Shown here in pieces: positions 15,038-22,476 of a stretch of 22,476 nucleotides of DNA (its first letter is position 1; every line of letters starts with the position of its first letter). The notes under the pieces are model-generated. The model ran no database searches. It was not told the DNA's origin and saw only the letters and a program-made list of their open reading frames with translations. The position numbers and the translations under genes were made by a program. Where the stretch lies: NCBI GenBank assembly GCA_039188505.1, contig JBCCZC010000040.1, positions 1 through 22,476 of the forward strand. The letters run 5' to 3'. The stretch is from JBCCZC01 sp039188505. GTDB taxonomy: Bacteria > Pseudomonadota > Gammaproteobacteria > Xanthomonadales > SZUA-38.

Positions 15038-15308
15038 CCGCGCACGCACCGTGGGCAGATGGGTCATTTCCGGTCCGCTGGCTTTGATCGCAGCGCTTCT
15101 GGCCATGGCGGCCTCGCCGTTATTCCTGCCGAAGGGCAATGCGGGCGTCGACAACATCGTGATGCCGATCGTCCTGTTTCCGCTGTATTGGGCCGCAACG
15201 TTCTTCTACAGCGTATTGGACGAACGCGTCTGGCGGGCCGGCCTCGTGCTGGTCGGATTGACGGGTACCTGCGGCTTCGTGGTTTTTCGCGCTGTCACCG
15301 GAGCCTGA
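15018..15308 (+). CDS. Small three-TM protein, DUF3649-like by position
   Basis: The 96-residue product has hydrophobic segments at about 16-36, 47-66 and 72-94. The last ones are joined by a short linker (SVLDERVWRAG), a pattern that resembles the small DUF3649-type proteins found next to PepSY genes in siderophore clusters. The assignment is tentative. The start is uncertain: the ATG at 15018 lacks a Shine-Dalgarno and lies in a Fur-like sequence, and a GTG at 15051 would give MGRWVISG directly before the first helix. It is followed after 39 bases by the PepSY gene. Confidence 0.7.
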   Translation: MGINSNNRARTVGRWVISGPLALIAALLAMAASPLFLPKGNAGVDNIVMPIVLFPLYWAATFFYSVLDERVWRAGLVLVGLTGTCGFVVFRAVTGA

Positions 15309-15347
15309 GTCCCGTCGGCTCGCCTCCGAAGGAAAGGAGACTCATCG

Positions 15348-16940
15348 ATGAGCATGGTCAATCAGGATCGGACGAAGCGCCTCGTGGCGATCCACGGCTG
15401 GTCCGGCACCGTGCTGGGCCTGTTCCTCTACGTGGTCCTCCTGACCGGAGCGATCTCCGTATTCGCGCTCGAGATCGGACAGTGGTCTTCGGGCGGCACG
15501 CGGAGCGAAACGCCGCTTGATCAGCCACTGGACGCAAGGCTGCGGGAGCTGGCCGGTTCGGTGGACGCCGAGTATCGGGACGAAGTGACGGTATTTGCAA
15601 CGTCCAGCGGCGTCATCCAGGCGTTCTTCCACACCCACACGCAGAACGACAGCGGTCAGATCGAGGACATCGGAGTCCGCTTCGACCTCGATCCGAAATC
15701 TTTGAATATCCTGCACCGCCATGAAGGTTTTCGCTCGGAATTACCGGAAGACCAGGAAGGCGCGCTGGACGAATTCATTACACATCTTCACATCAATCTG
15801 CACGCGCCGAATCCCTGGGGGCTCTACGCGACAGGCCTGCTCGGCTTCGTGATGCTTATCGCGGCCATCTCGGGCCTGATCATGCACAAGCACGTCATCA
15901 AGGACATCTTCGTCGCCCCGCGCAGGTCCAGCGCGCTCCTGAAACGAAAGGACGCCCACGTGCAGGCAGGGAGCTGGGGGCTTCCCTTCGGATTCCTCCT
16001 CGCCTTCACCGGTACCTTCTTCAGCTTCGCTGGCGCCCTCGGCATCCCCATCCTGGCGATGGTCGCGTTCGGGGGCGATCAGGAAAAGCTGATCGAGACC
16101 GTCGTCGGGTCCGCAAAGGCCGAGGATGCCACGCCCGCCACGCTCACCGATATCGACGCCGTGCTCGCGCACTCCATGGAGCAGGCCGAGTCGGAGCCGC
16201 TGTCGCTCGTTATTTCCCATTGGGGCCGCGCGGACGCCTCCATTCAGGTTTTCCACGCCGCCGCCGAGGGGAACCTCAACGGCGATAACTACACCTTCGA
16301 CGGCGCGACCGGTGAGTTTCTCGGCATCAAGCCCTTGATCGGCACGGAGCCCTCGCTGGGCGCCGACATTCTGGGGCTAATGGGCCCGCTCCACTTCGGC
16401 ACCTTCGGCGGCCTGCTATCGAAGCTCGTGTGGTTCTCGCTGGGCCTGGCCGCCTGCTACATCACGCTTACCGGCCTTCAGCTCTGGGTGGAGCGGCGAA
16501 AGGAAAGCCGCGCCTGGGCCTGGATGAATCAAGCCATCGTGACCGTGGGCTACGGCACAGGCGTGGCGCTCGCCACCGCCGCCATCGCTTTCTTTGTCTC
16601 GCTACCGTCCGGCGCGACCCACGCCTGGACGGCGAACGGATTCCTGATCGGCGCCGGCATGAGCATCTTCATCGGGCTCGTCGTACGCGGAACCGAGCGC
16701 GTTGGCAAGGTGCTGGGAGCATTGCTCGGCCTGAGCCTGCTGGTCATTCCCGTCGCTCGACTCGTGGGTGACGGACCGGGCTGGATGACGCTGTTCGAGC
16801 GCGGTCAGGCCGTGCCGATTGGCATGGATATCGCCATGGTTCTCGGCGCAGCAGCCGTGGTGCTCCTCGCATTTCGCGACAAGCCCTCAAAGCCGGCCCG
16901 CAAGAAAGTGGAAGTCGGCGCAGAGCTTGTCGCCGGGTGA
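15348..16940 (+). CDS. PepSY domain-containing inner-membrane protein, probable iron-chelate reductase
   Basis: The 530-residue protein is the larger PepSY-type in the window. Helix 1 carries IHGWSGTVLGLFLYVVLLTG (about 15-34). A periplasmic part rich in His (FFHTHTQNDSG, ILHRHEGF, HLHINLHAPNPWGLY) precedes helix 2 with GFVMLIAAISGLIMHKHV. A third helix (about 208-238) is followed by a second PepSY-like region (NYTFDGATGEFLG) and GPLHFGTFGG, then five or more helices to the C-terminus. The His at helix ends may bind heme as in ferric-siderophore reductases such as FoxB-type proteins; a reductase role is inferred from the family. GGAAAGGAGA at 15331-15340 is the ribosome site. The stop overlaps the next gene's GTG start. 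Confidence 0.87.
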   Translation: MSMVNQDRTKRLVAIHGWSGTVLGLFLYVVLLTGAISVFALEIGQWSSGGTRSETPLDQPLDARLRELAGSVDAEYRDEVTVFATSSGVIQAFFHTHTQNDSGQIEDIGVRFDLDPKSLNILHRHEGFRSELPEDQEGALDEFITHLHINLHAPNPWGLYATGLLGFVMLIAAISGLIMHKHVIKDIFVAPRRSSALLKRKDAHVQAGSWGLPFGFLLAFTGTFFSFAGALGIPILAMVAFGGDQEKLIETVVGSAKAEDATPATLTDIDAVLAHSMEQAESEPLSLVISHWGRADASIQVFHAAAEGNLNGDNYTFDGATGEFLGIKPLIGTEPSLGADILGLMGPLHFGTFGGLLSKLVWFSLGLAACYITLTGLQLWVERRKESRAWAWMNQAIVTVGYGTGVALATAAIAFFVSLPSGATHAWTANGFLIGAGMSIFIGLVVRGTERVGKVLGALLGLSLLVIPVARLVGDGPGWMTLFERGQAVPIGMDIAMVLGAAAVVLLAFRDKPSKPARKKVEVGAELVAG

Positions 16941-17212
16941 GCACGCTGCTGTTCTTCGTGGGTGCCGCCGCGATCAGCATGGCGGCGCTGGCAGCCCTGC
17001 GGTCCCGCGATCCCAAGCGGCTGCGGGTCTTCCGGGCTTCCGGCACGCCGTCAAGCCGCTCGCTGCGAGTGCTGCTCTGGTCCGCGTTCCTCGCACCCGG
17101 CTTGGGACTCCTGATGCTGGGACAGGCCAGTGCCTTCCTGAGCTGGAGCGGGGCCGTGCTGGTCGCCGGCTGGATTCTCGCTGCCCGCCCCGCGGCCGCT
17201 CTGGAAAGCTAG
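16937..17212 (+). CDS. DUF3325-like small membrane protein
   Basis: The 91-residue product has three hydrophobic segments (about 3-21, 44-62 and 66-84) and a basic stretch RSRDPKRLRVFRA after the first, a layout typical of DUF3325 proteins that follow PepSY genes in iron-uptake operons. The GTG start at 16937 overlaps the PepSY stop (GTGA), showing translational coupling. Function is not known; an accessory role to the PepSY protein is inferred. Confidence 0.75.
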   Translation: MSTLLFFVGAAAISMAALAALRSRDPKRLRVFRASGTPSSRSLRVLLWSAFLAPGLGLLMLGQASAFLSWSGAVLVAGWILAARPAAALES

Positions 17213-17552
17213 CTAGCCCGCCGCGCCGCAGCCCGGCTTTCGGGTGCAAGCTCGCCCTCATCCGCTCGCTCCGGCCCGCCGGGTAGCGGGGACATCCACG
17301 GGGCACGATCCGGCATTGACCGCGTGATTGCAGCAACCAATGTCATTGGCGGCGGCGTCGAGAGAAACAGCGAGACGTTCAGCCTGAACGCTTTCGCCGA
17401 GGGCACCGATGACGCGTCCGTCCGCACCTTCCCGGGCCACTGAACCTACATGAAGGGTAGCTTCACCGTCTCGGGTCGAGGCGTCACCGATGATCGGCGA
17501 CGGGGCATCGGCGTGATGCCCCATCGACACTCGGTCCCGGTCTGGGCGGTGG
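17213..17552. other. Convergent intergenic region with hairpin
   Basis: The stretch lies between the ends of the PepSY operon and of receptor 2. A perfect eight-base stem GGGGCATC (17502-17509) and GATGCCCC (17515-17522) with a five-base loop may serve as a bidirectional stop or RNA-stabilising hairpin, but no T-tract follows on either strand. Short frames occur on both strands, none with convincing support. Confidence 0.55.
17502..17522. terminator. Possible bidirectional terminator hairpin
   Basis: A perfect 8-base GC-rich stem with a 5-base loop sits between two convergent transcription units, 31 bases past the end of receptor 2. Without a T-run, it would be at best a weak or factor-aided terminator or a 3'-end stabiliser. 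Confidence 0.35.
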
Positions 17553-19841
17553 TCAGAAGTTCAGGTTGACCGTAAAGTCCAGCCGGCGGGGCTCGCCACG
17601 GTTGATGAAGGTGATGAAAGTGGACTGCGTCAGATAGTCTTCGTCGGTCAGATTCTTCACGCCCAGCGTCATCGCGAGCGGCCCCCAGTCCGTGCTCGTC
17701 CGGTAGAACAGGCTCGCATTGTGGACCGTGTAGGACGGCAGCTCCGTCGTGCTCGGGCCCACGAGGCCCTGGAGCGTGGTCGAGTCCGTGTAGTCGACGC
17801 CGTAGCCGAAGCCGAGGCCCTCCGCGCTGCCGCCCTGGAACATGTAGGTCGACCACAACGACAGCTTGTTCTCGGGCACCCCGGGGAATGCCTGGCCCAC
17901 ACTCTGGCTGCTGGAACCGGCGTTGAGCACCTCGGTGTCCGTATAGGCGTAGCTCAGGAACATGTCCCAGCCCGGGGCCAGGTTACCCACCACGTCGAGT
18001 TCGAAGCCCTCGCTACGCTGTTCGCCGACCAGCTCCGAAACATTCGGATCGACGGCCGACGGCACGATGACGTTCTCCTTGGTGAGACGGTAGATCGCCG
18101 CACTGCTGGAAAGCCGACCGTTGAACCATGACTTCCTCAGGCCCAGCTCGTACTGGTTGCCTTCCTCGGGATCCGTGAGCGGCGTGCCGTTGGCATCGAC
18201 GCCCGAGGAGAAAGGCGGCCGGAAGGACTCGGAGTAGCTGCCGAAGACGCTCAGCGTATCGGTCAGGCCATAGAGCGCGCCGACCCGGGGCAGGAACTTG
18301 TCGTCGCTCGCATCGTTGTTGGGAAAGTTCCGCAGCACCTCGTACTCGCCCTTCGCCCAGCGCAGGCCCAGCATCAGCGTCAGATCGATCTCCTTGAACT
18401 CGATGATGTCCTGCACGTTGAGACCGTAGTTGGTGACCCGCCAAAGCTGGTTCCCGAAGTCCGGCGAGTCGAAATCGGTCCGGTGCGGGTAGTCCACGAC
18501 AACCGGATCGAACACGTTCGACGGCGGCGCCGAGGCCACGAGACCCGGGGGCAGCGGGAACGGCAGCGGGAAGAGCGGACCGCCCACGTCGAAGAAACCG
18601 TTGTTGAAGACCTCGGCTTCGGAGTAGTTCAGGCCCACGGTGAAGTTATGGGTCATGGCCTCGGTCTCGTGGGACCAGAGCAGGTGGGAACCCACGTAGT
18701 AGCTCTCCGCCTCACGCTGCTGGTCGAAGACACCACGGCTGATGTCGCCCGTTGCCGGATTGAACCCGACGTTCGGTATCGGCAGGAGGAACCCGATCGC
18801 GCCGAGGTAGCCCGAGTTACCGAGCTGCAGGCCCTCGTCGTTGTAGCCGGCCTGAACCAGGAGCGTCATGTCGTCGGAAAGCTCGTGGTCGACCTCCAGC
18901 TGGATGGCTTTCTGCTCCTGGTCCGAGTAGTCGTTGGCGAAACCGAAGTAACGCTCCACGGGGGTATCGATGATGGCCTGGGTCGTCGGATCCACCGCGA
19001 CATTCGTCGACACGGGATTGGCGTCGACGGAGATGTATTCGGCCTTGAAGTAGACGTCGGTACGATCGGTTGGCGACCACGCAAGCTGGATGGCCGGCGC
19101 CAGCTTCTCGTAGTAATCGAAGTCGATGAAGCCTTCCGAGTCCTCCCACCCCAGCGTGAAGCGGTAATTGAGGTTCTCGGTGACGGCGCCCGTGGCGTCG
19201 AAGTCGGCGCGGTAGCTGTCGAAGGATCCGATGGAGCCGTTGAAGGCGTAGGCCGCCTCGGCCTGGGGCCGCTTGTACACGAAGTTGATCACGCCGCCGG
19301 GCTCCGAGCTCCCGTACAGCAGCGCCGAAGAGCCCTTGAGGAACTCGATCCGCTCGATCGCCGAAACGTCCGCCGGCGGCGCATTGGGGCTTACCGTGGG
19401 CTGGCCATTGACCAGGTAGGAGACATGACCGCTCGCGTCCTGGGCAAAGCCCCGAATGATGAAACCGAAGGATCGCGAGCTGTGACTGTTGGCGTTATTC
19501 ACGCTCGCGTTAAGCAGTACTGCTTCATTCAGTTCGGTGATCTGCCGCGAGTCCAGCAGATTCCGTGAGATCACGGAAATGTTCAACGGGATGCGATCGA
19601 TGCTCACCGGCGTCAGCGTCGCTGCGCTCGCGTCCTTCACCAGGAACGGCTGGCTTTCCCCGGTAATAGTCACGGGCTCCAGATCGACCGCCTCTCCGTC
19701 CTCATCCGTAGCGGAGGCGTCCTGACCGAAGGCCGCCCCGGACAGGCCACCGAGGCAGAGGGTGCCGGTCAGAAGCGCGAATCGGATTGCGTTCGTCAGC
19801 GTCTGCTGGGGTGTAGTCCAGAGATCGAAGGTGCGGGTCAT
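17553..19841 (-). CDS. TonB-dependent siderophore receptor (receptor 2)
   Basis: The 762-residue protein has a signal peptide (hydrophobic FALLTGTLCLGGLSGAAFGQ, cleavage near residue 40), a TonB-box-like LEPVTITG near 53-60 and a plug domain. Within the plug are IPLNISVISRNLL, FIIRGFAQD and IERIEFLKGSSALLYGSSEPGG. A barrel follows, ending in Phe (FTVNLNF). The plug is closest to the ferric-siderophore group (FhuA/FpvA-like). It differs clearly from receptor 1, so another chelator is likely. The start at 19841 has only a weak ribosome site. A promoter and Fur-like box lie just upstream, separating it from the methyltransferase gene in the same direction. Confidence 0.92.
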   Translation of the reverse strand: MTRTFDLWTTPQQTLTNAIRFALLTGTLCLGGLSGAAFGQDASATDEDGEAVDLEPVTITGESQPFLVKDASAATLTPVSIDRIPLNISVISRNLLDSRQITELNEAVLLNASVNNANSHSSRSFGFIIRGFAQDASGHVSYLVNGQPTVSPNAPPADVSAIERIEFLKGSSALLYGSSEPGGVINFVYKRPQAEAAYAFNGSIGSFDSYRADFDATGAVTENLNYRFTLGWEDSEGFIDFDYYEKLAPAIQLAWSPTDRTDVYFKAEYISVDANPVSTNVAVDPTTQAIIDTPVERYFGFANDYSDQEQKAIQLEVDHELSDDMTLLVQAGYNDEGLQLGNSGYLGAIGFLLPIPNVGFNPATGDISRGVFDQQREAESYYVGSHLLWSHETEAMTHNFTVGLNYSEAEVFNNGFFDVGGPLFPLPFPLPPGLVASAPPSNVFDPVVVDYPHRTDFDSPDFGNQLWRVTNYGLNVQDIIEFKEIDLTLMLGLRWAKGEYEVLRNFPNNDASDDKFLPRVGALYGLTDTLSVFGSYSESFRPPFSSGVDANGTPLTDPEEGNQYELGLRKSWFNGRLSSSAAIYRLTKENVIVPSAVDPNVSELVGEQRSEGFELDVVGNLAPGWDMFLSYAYTDTEVLNAGSSSQSVGQAFPGVPENKLSLWSTYMFQGGSAEGLGFGYGVDYTDSTTLQGLVGPSTTELPSYTVHNASLFYRTSTDWGPLAMTLGVKNLTDEDYLTQSTFITFINRGEPRRLDFTVNLNF

Positions 19842-19871
19842 GGGGTGACGCTCGTCCAGAAATGTTCAAAA

Positions 19872-19924
19872 AGTGTAAAGGCGAGCTGGAATGCATTCAA
19901 CACGAATAGCAATCATTCGCATTA
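19872..19924 (-). promoter_or_regulatory. Promoter and Fur-like box of receptor 2
   Basis: On the minus strand TTGAAT (19895-19900) and TACACT (19872-19877) are 17 bases apart, a good sigma-70 promoter. The Fur-like box GAATAGCAATCATTCGCATTA (19904-19924, plus-strand reading) lies immediately upstream. A palindrome GAATGCATTC (19889-19898) overlaps the -35 and may be part of an extended Fur site. Confidence 0.7.
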
Positions 19925-19938
19925 GTATTTCTAAGGCT

Positions 19939-20772
19939 TCACGCGCTGCCTGCAACTCGCACATGAACCAGCCCGCCTGCCAGCTTTCGCCGCAGGCCAG
20001 GGATCAGGCCGAGCAGCTTGAACATCGGTGTGCGCCGGGGATACGGATCGGCGTAGGTCTGGACCCTCAAGACCTCGAAGCCCAGCGACCGGCAGAACGC
20101 CCCCACCTCCGCAACGGAGATTCCCCAGGGCATGGGCGGCGCCTCGTAGGTCGGCGTTACGGCAAAGCCCTCGAGGGTCCTGCGGGAAAAGAACGGCGGA
20201 ATCGTGTCGAAGAAGAGTTCCGCGCCCGGGAGCCGGGAGGCGATGGCCGTAAGCAATCCGACCACCTCATCCCTGGTGAAATACATGAGGAGCCCGAGGG
20301 CGGCAATGAAGACGGGGCCCGGCGCCTGGGCCTTCACCCACCCGTGGTCGAGGGCAGAGATCGGGAAGCGCGCCTCTTCCGCGGCGCCGGGAACGAGCTG
20401 CGCCCGCAGCGCCAGCGCTTCCGGCAGGTCTACGCTGGTCCAGCGGTCAACAGGAAATCCGGTACGCAGCCGGGTGCTGTCGACCCCCTCCCCCAGCGAG
20501 ATCACGCGGGCCGCGTCGCCGGCCTCGCGTTCATGCCGTCGGATCAGATCATCGCAGACCCGGGACCGGATCGCGTGGAAGACCGAAGGCTCACCGAAGC
20601 TCGCTTCGAAGTCGTAGTCGAGCGCCTCGACGAGGTCGATCGACCAGGGATCGTCGATCAGGGAGTCCGGACGCCGCGCCTCGCAGGCCCGGTTCCAGAG
20701 CGGCCAGAGCATGGTCTCCGGCACGCCCGAGAGGGCGGGGTCGAGGCGAGTGGACGCGGCATCCGCTCCCAT
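19939..20772 (-). CDS. Second LCM/TcmP-type SAM-dependent carboxyl O-methyltransferase
   Basis: The 277-residue protein is a distant paralogue of the enzyme at 5043-5879, with the same length and order of motifs: N-terminal SGVPETMLWPLWNRACEA, LVEALDYDF (near 47-55), SAM loop ISLGEGVDSTR (91-101), acidic strand SVDLP (113-117) and the family strand AALGLLMYF (147-155). The central GCG of the usual SAM loop is GEG here. A family role in carboxyl methylation of small molecules is known; the substrate is not. It starts 11 bases after the stop of receptor 3 with a GAGGG ribosome site, so both form an operon. A Fur-like box downstream belongs to receptor 2. Confidence 0.82.
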   Translation of the reverse strand: MGADAASTRLDPALSGVPETMLWPLWNRACEARRPDSLIDDPWSIDLVEALDYDFEASFGEPSVFHAIRSRVCDDLIRRHEREAGDAARVISLGEGVDSTRLRTGFPVDRWTSVDLPEALALRAQLVPGAAEEARFPISALDHGWVKAQAPGPVFIAALGLLMYFTRDEVVGLLTAIASRLPGAELFFDTIPPFFSRRTLEGFAVTPTYEAPPMPWGISVAEVGAFCRSLGFEVLRVQTYADPYPRRTPMFKLLGLIPGLRRKLAGGLVHVRVAGSA

Positions 20773-20783
20773 GGCGGTTTCCC

Positions 20784-22476
20784 TCAGAAGACGACGTCGA
20801 AGGTGAGCGTCACCGCGCGGCCCGGACCGGAGAAGATCCGACCCGGGATAAACGTTGCCTCACCGGGCGGGATGTACTCTTCGTTGAAGAGGTTCGTGAT
20901 CTGTGCGCCGAAGCGCATGCTGTCGTTGATCCGATAGTCCGTCCCGACATCGACCAGCGTGTAGGACTCCGCCGGATTTGCGTCCGTCCCCGCGTCGAAC
21001 CCCTCGTCGCGATCGCCCGAATAGAACAGCTGCCCGAACACATCCCACTTCCGGGAGATCTGATAGCGGGGCTCGAGCGTGACCTTGACCGGCGGGACGA
21101 CCTGGGTGCTCAGATCGATCTGGTTTCCGTCGTCATTGGGATCGATCTCTCCTTCGACCCACGTGAGCGAGCCACCGACGGAGAAGCGGTCGGTGACGAA
21201 CCATGTGCCGGAGGCCTCGAGGCCGTAGATCTCGACCGGCGCACGATTGCGGAGCGCCAGGCCGGTTGCGGGGTCGATGCCGACGGTCGCCTCGAAGTTG
21301 GACTCCGTGTAGTAGGCAGCGGCCGCGTAGACGAAGTCGCCGACGCTGCCGCGCAGCCCCACCTCGACGCTGTCGGTGATGACCGGCTCCACCAGCGCCG
21401 AGTCGGAAACGGGTACGCCGGGCGGAACATTGTTGCCGACGAAGCCGAGGGACGGAATCGTGAAGCCCTCGGAGTAGTTGGCGAACAGGACGGTCCTTTC
21501 CGTGAGATCGTAGTTCAGGCCCACGTTGTACGAGAAATCATCGGCCGTACCCGAGCCGCCAGGACGCTCCCCGCGCGGAAACTGGAAGGCGAAGACCACG
21601 TCGTAGGGACCGATCACCTCATAGTCGAACTCGTCCCAGCGAATGCCGCCGGACAGCGAGAGACGATCCGTGACGCTGTAGCCCGCCTCCACGAAGAGGC
21701 CGATTGCGTCCAGCGTGTAGGGCGGCCGCTGAATCGCCTGGGTTGCGCCGTCGAAGAAGCCGGTCTCGTCGAAGCCGTCCTCCGTGGAAATCGGCAGCAG
21801 GCTGTCGCTGTCGGCGTCGTTGTAATCGACGCCGGTGGCGATGTTCCAGCCGTTGTCGAAGGAACGCGTGAACTGGCCCCGGAAGCCGAACTCCTCGACC
21901 TCCTGGCCGGTCTGCCAGAGCCCCGGGAAGATATCGGGGAACGGACCGCCGAAGCGGTTCAGCAATGCCCGGATGTCGCTGCCCGGATTCAGGAACTCCG
22001 ACTCGCTGTAATAGAGCTGCGTCGACAGGCGGCCGCCGAGGAAGTCGTCGTGCGTGTAGTCGAGGCTCCCATAGAAGAACTCGTTCGTCGGCGGGCTGCC
22101 GTAGGAGAACGGGAATGCCACCTCCGAGGCGACGATCGTCCCGTCACCTGCGTCGGTGCGGGCCAGCTCGAAGCTCCGGTCCTGGTAATCGAGCTCGGTG
22201 CTGTTGAGGGTCAGGGTCACGGCTTGATCGTCCGTCAGCTCGAGCCGCGCCTTGCCGAACAGGGTGATGTCATCGACGAACTGGCTTCGACCGGTAAGGA
22301 GATCGCCCTCGGCGCGATAGATCCCGCCCTGATCGTCGTAGCTCGCGTAGCCATAGACGCTCAGGCGATCGGACACCGCGCCGCTGAAACTGCCGTAGAT
22401 CTTGGTCTGGAAGCCATCGCTGTCGAAGTTGTCCTCCCCCGTCGCGTAAGCGGTGAACTGCGTTCCGATGTTCCAC
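20784..22476 (-). CDS. TonB-dependent receptor (receptor 3), N-terminus beyond the window
   Basis: The frame stays open to the right edge, so only the C-terminal part (about 564 residues) is present; signal peptide and plug domain lie outside. The visible part has the alternating amphipathic strands and acidic loops of a 22-stranded outer-membrane barrel. Examples are KIYGSFSGAVSDRLSVYGYASYDDQ near the start, SDRLSVYG repeats of Tyr/Phe girdles, and NYSEGFTIPS, EVGLRGSVGDF and ITNLFNEEY toward the end. It ends in Phe (LTFDVVF). The ligand cannot be named. It differs from receptors 1 and 2 and is followed by a methyltransferase gene in the same operon. Confidence 0.9.
   Translation of the reverse strand, partial: WNIGTQFTAYATGEDNFDSDGFQTKIYGSFSGAVSDRLSVYGYASYDDQGGIYRAEGDLLTGRSQFVDDITLFGKARLELTDDQAVTLTLNSTELDYQDRSFELARTDAGDGTIVASEVAFPFSYGSPPTNEFFYGSLDYTHDDFLGGRLSTQLYYSESEFLNPGSDIRALLNRFGGPFPDIFPGLWQTGQEVEEFGFRGQFTRSFDNGWNIATGVDYNDADSDSLLPISTEDGFDETGFFDGATQAIQRPPYTLDAIGLFVEAGYSVTDRLSLSGGIRWDEFDYEVIGPYDVVFAFQFPRGERPGGSGTADDFSYNVGLNYDLTERTVLFANYSEGFTIPSLGFVGNNVPPGVPVSDSALVEPVITDSVEVGLRGSVGDFVYAAAAYYTESNFEATVGIDPATGLALRNRAPVEIYGLEASGTWFVTDRFSVGGSLTWVEGEIDPNDDGNQIDLSTQVVPPVKVTLEPRYQISRKWDVFGQLFYSGDRDEGFDAGTDANPAESYTLVDVGTDYRINDSMRFGAQITNLFNEEYIPPGEATFIPGRIFSGPGRAVTLTFDVVF

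Noticed and set aside
17324..17443. Short plus-strand frame (39 residues from a GTG) with fairly natural composition after the PepSY operon
   Set aside because: No ribosome site, no family recognised, and an overlapping minus-strand frame looks equally open. It may be a gene remnant but cannot be supported.
17258..17530. Minus-strand frame of 90 residues downstream of receptor 2
   Set aside because: Third-base composition is weaker than in true genes here and no motif is visible.
18483..19568. Long plus-strand open frame opposite receptor 2
   Set aside because: Shadow frame, Val/Arg/Glu-rich; receptor signatures on the minus strand explain the region.

Overview
The window is a GC-rich bacterial segment devoted almost entirely to iron and heme acquisition. 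Fur-type operators, TonB-dependent outer-membrane receptors, an ABC heme importer and HugZ-type heme breakdown point to a Gram-negative proteobacterium, probably a gammaproteobacterium; that lineage is inferred, not proven. No rRNA, tRNA, CRISPR array or insertion sequence was seen.

Left part (1-7200). A cytoplasmic-looking M23-type protein (340-1053) is followed by a YdjA-like nitroreductase (1134-1730) behind its own Fur box. A divergent pair of operons then shares a Fur box at 3284-3302. Leftward run a 98-residue unknown protein and acsF, the oxygen-dependent Mg-protoporphyrin IX monomethyl ester cyclase of (bacterio)chlorophyll synthesis. Rightward run a ferritin-like di-iron protein, a ten-TM putative metal exporter, an LCM/TcmP-type carboxyl-O-methyltransferase and a HugZ/HutZ-type heme-degrading protein. 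No other bacteriochlorophyll gene is present, so acsF sits in an iron-starvation setting here. A short minus-strand gene broken by a frameshift fills 6769-7091.

Middle part (7200-15000). A siderophore-type TonB-dependent receptor (7222-9492) has a perfectly palindromic Fur box and is followed by a small membrane protein. Facing it is a six-gene leftward operon: hmuT-hmuU-hmuV (heme ABC importer), a VOC-fold protein, a PepSY membrane protein and a three-TM protein. All junctions are overlapping or nearly so.

Right part (15000-22476). A rightward operon holds a small three-TM protein, a large PepSY membrane protein and a DUF3325-like protein. Two further receptors lie on the minus strand. One is complete (17553-19841). 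The other is cut by the right edge (20784->22476) and is followed directly by a second LCM/TcmP-type methyltransferase.

Working model: under iron starvation Fur releases all these promoters. The three receptors bring in ferric chelates or heme, PepSY proteins may assist reduction or release at the inner membrane, HmuTUV imports heme and HugZ opens it. The part this model does not explain is the acsF / 98-residue protein / ferritin-like / transporter / methyltransferase block. A carboxyl methyltransferase plus a cyclase that acts on a methyl-esterified propionate suggests an undescribed, iron-regulated tetrapyrrole-modifying module. This is the main lead of the window.
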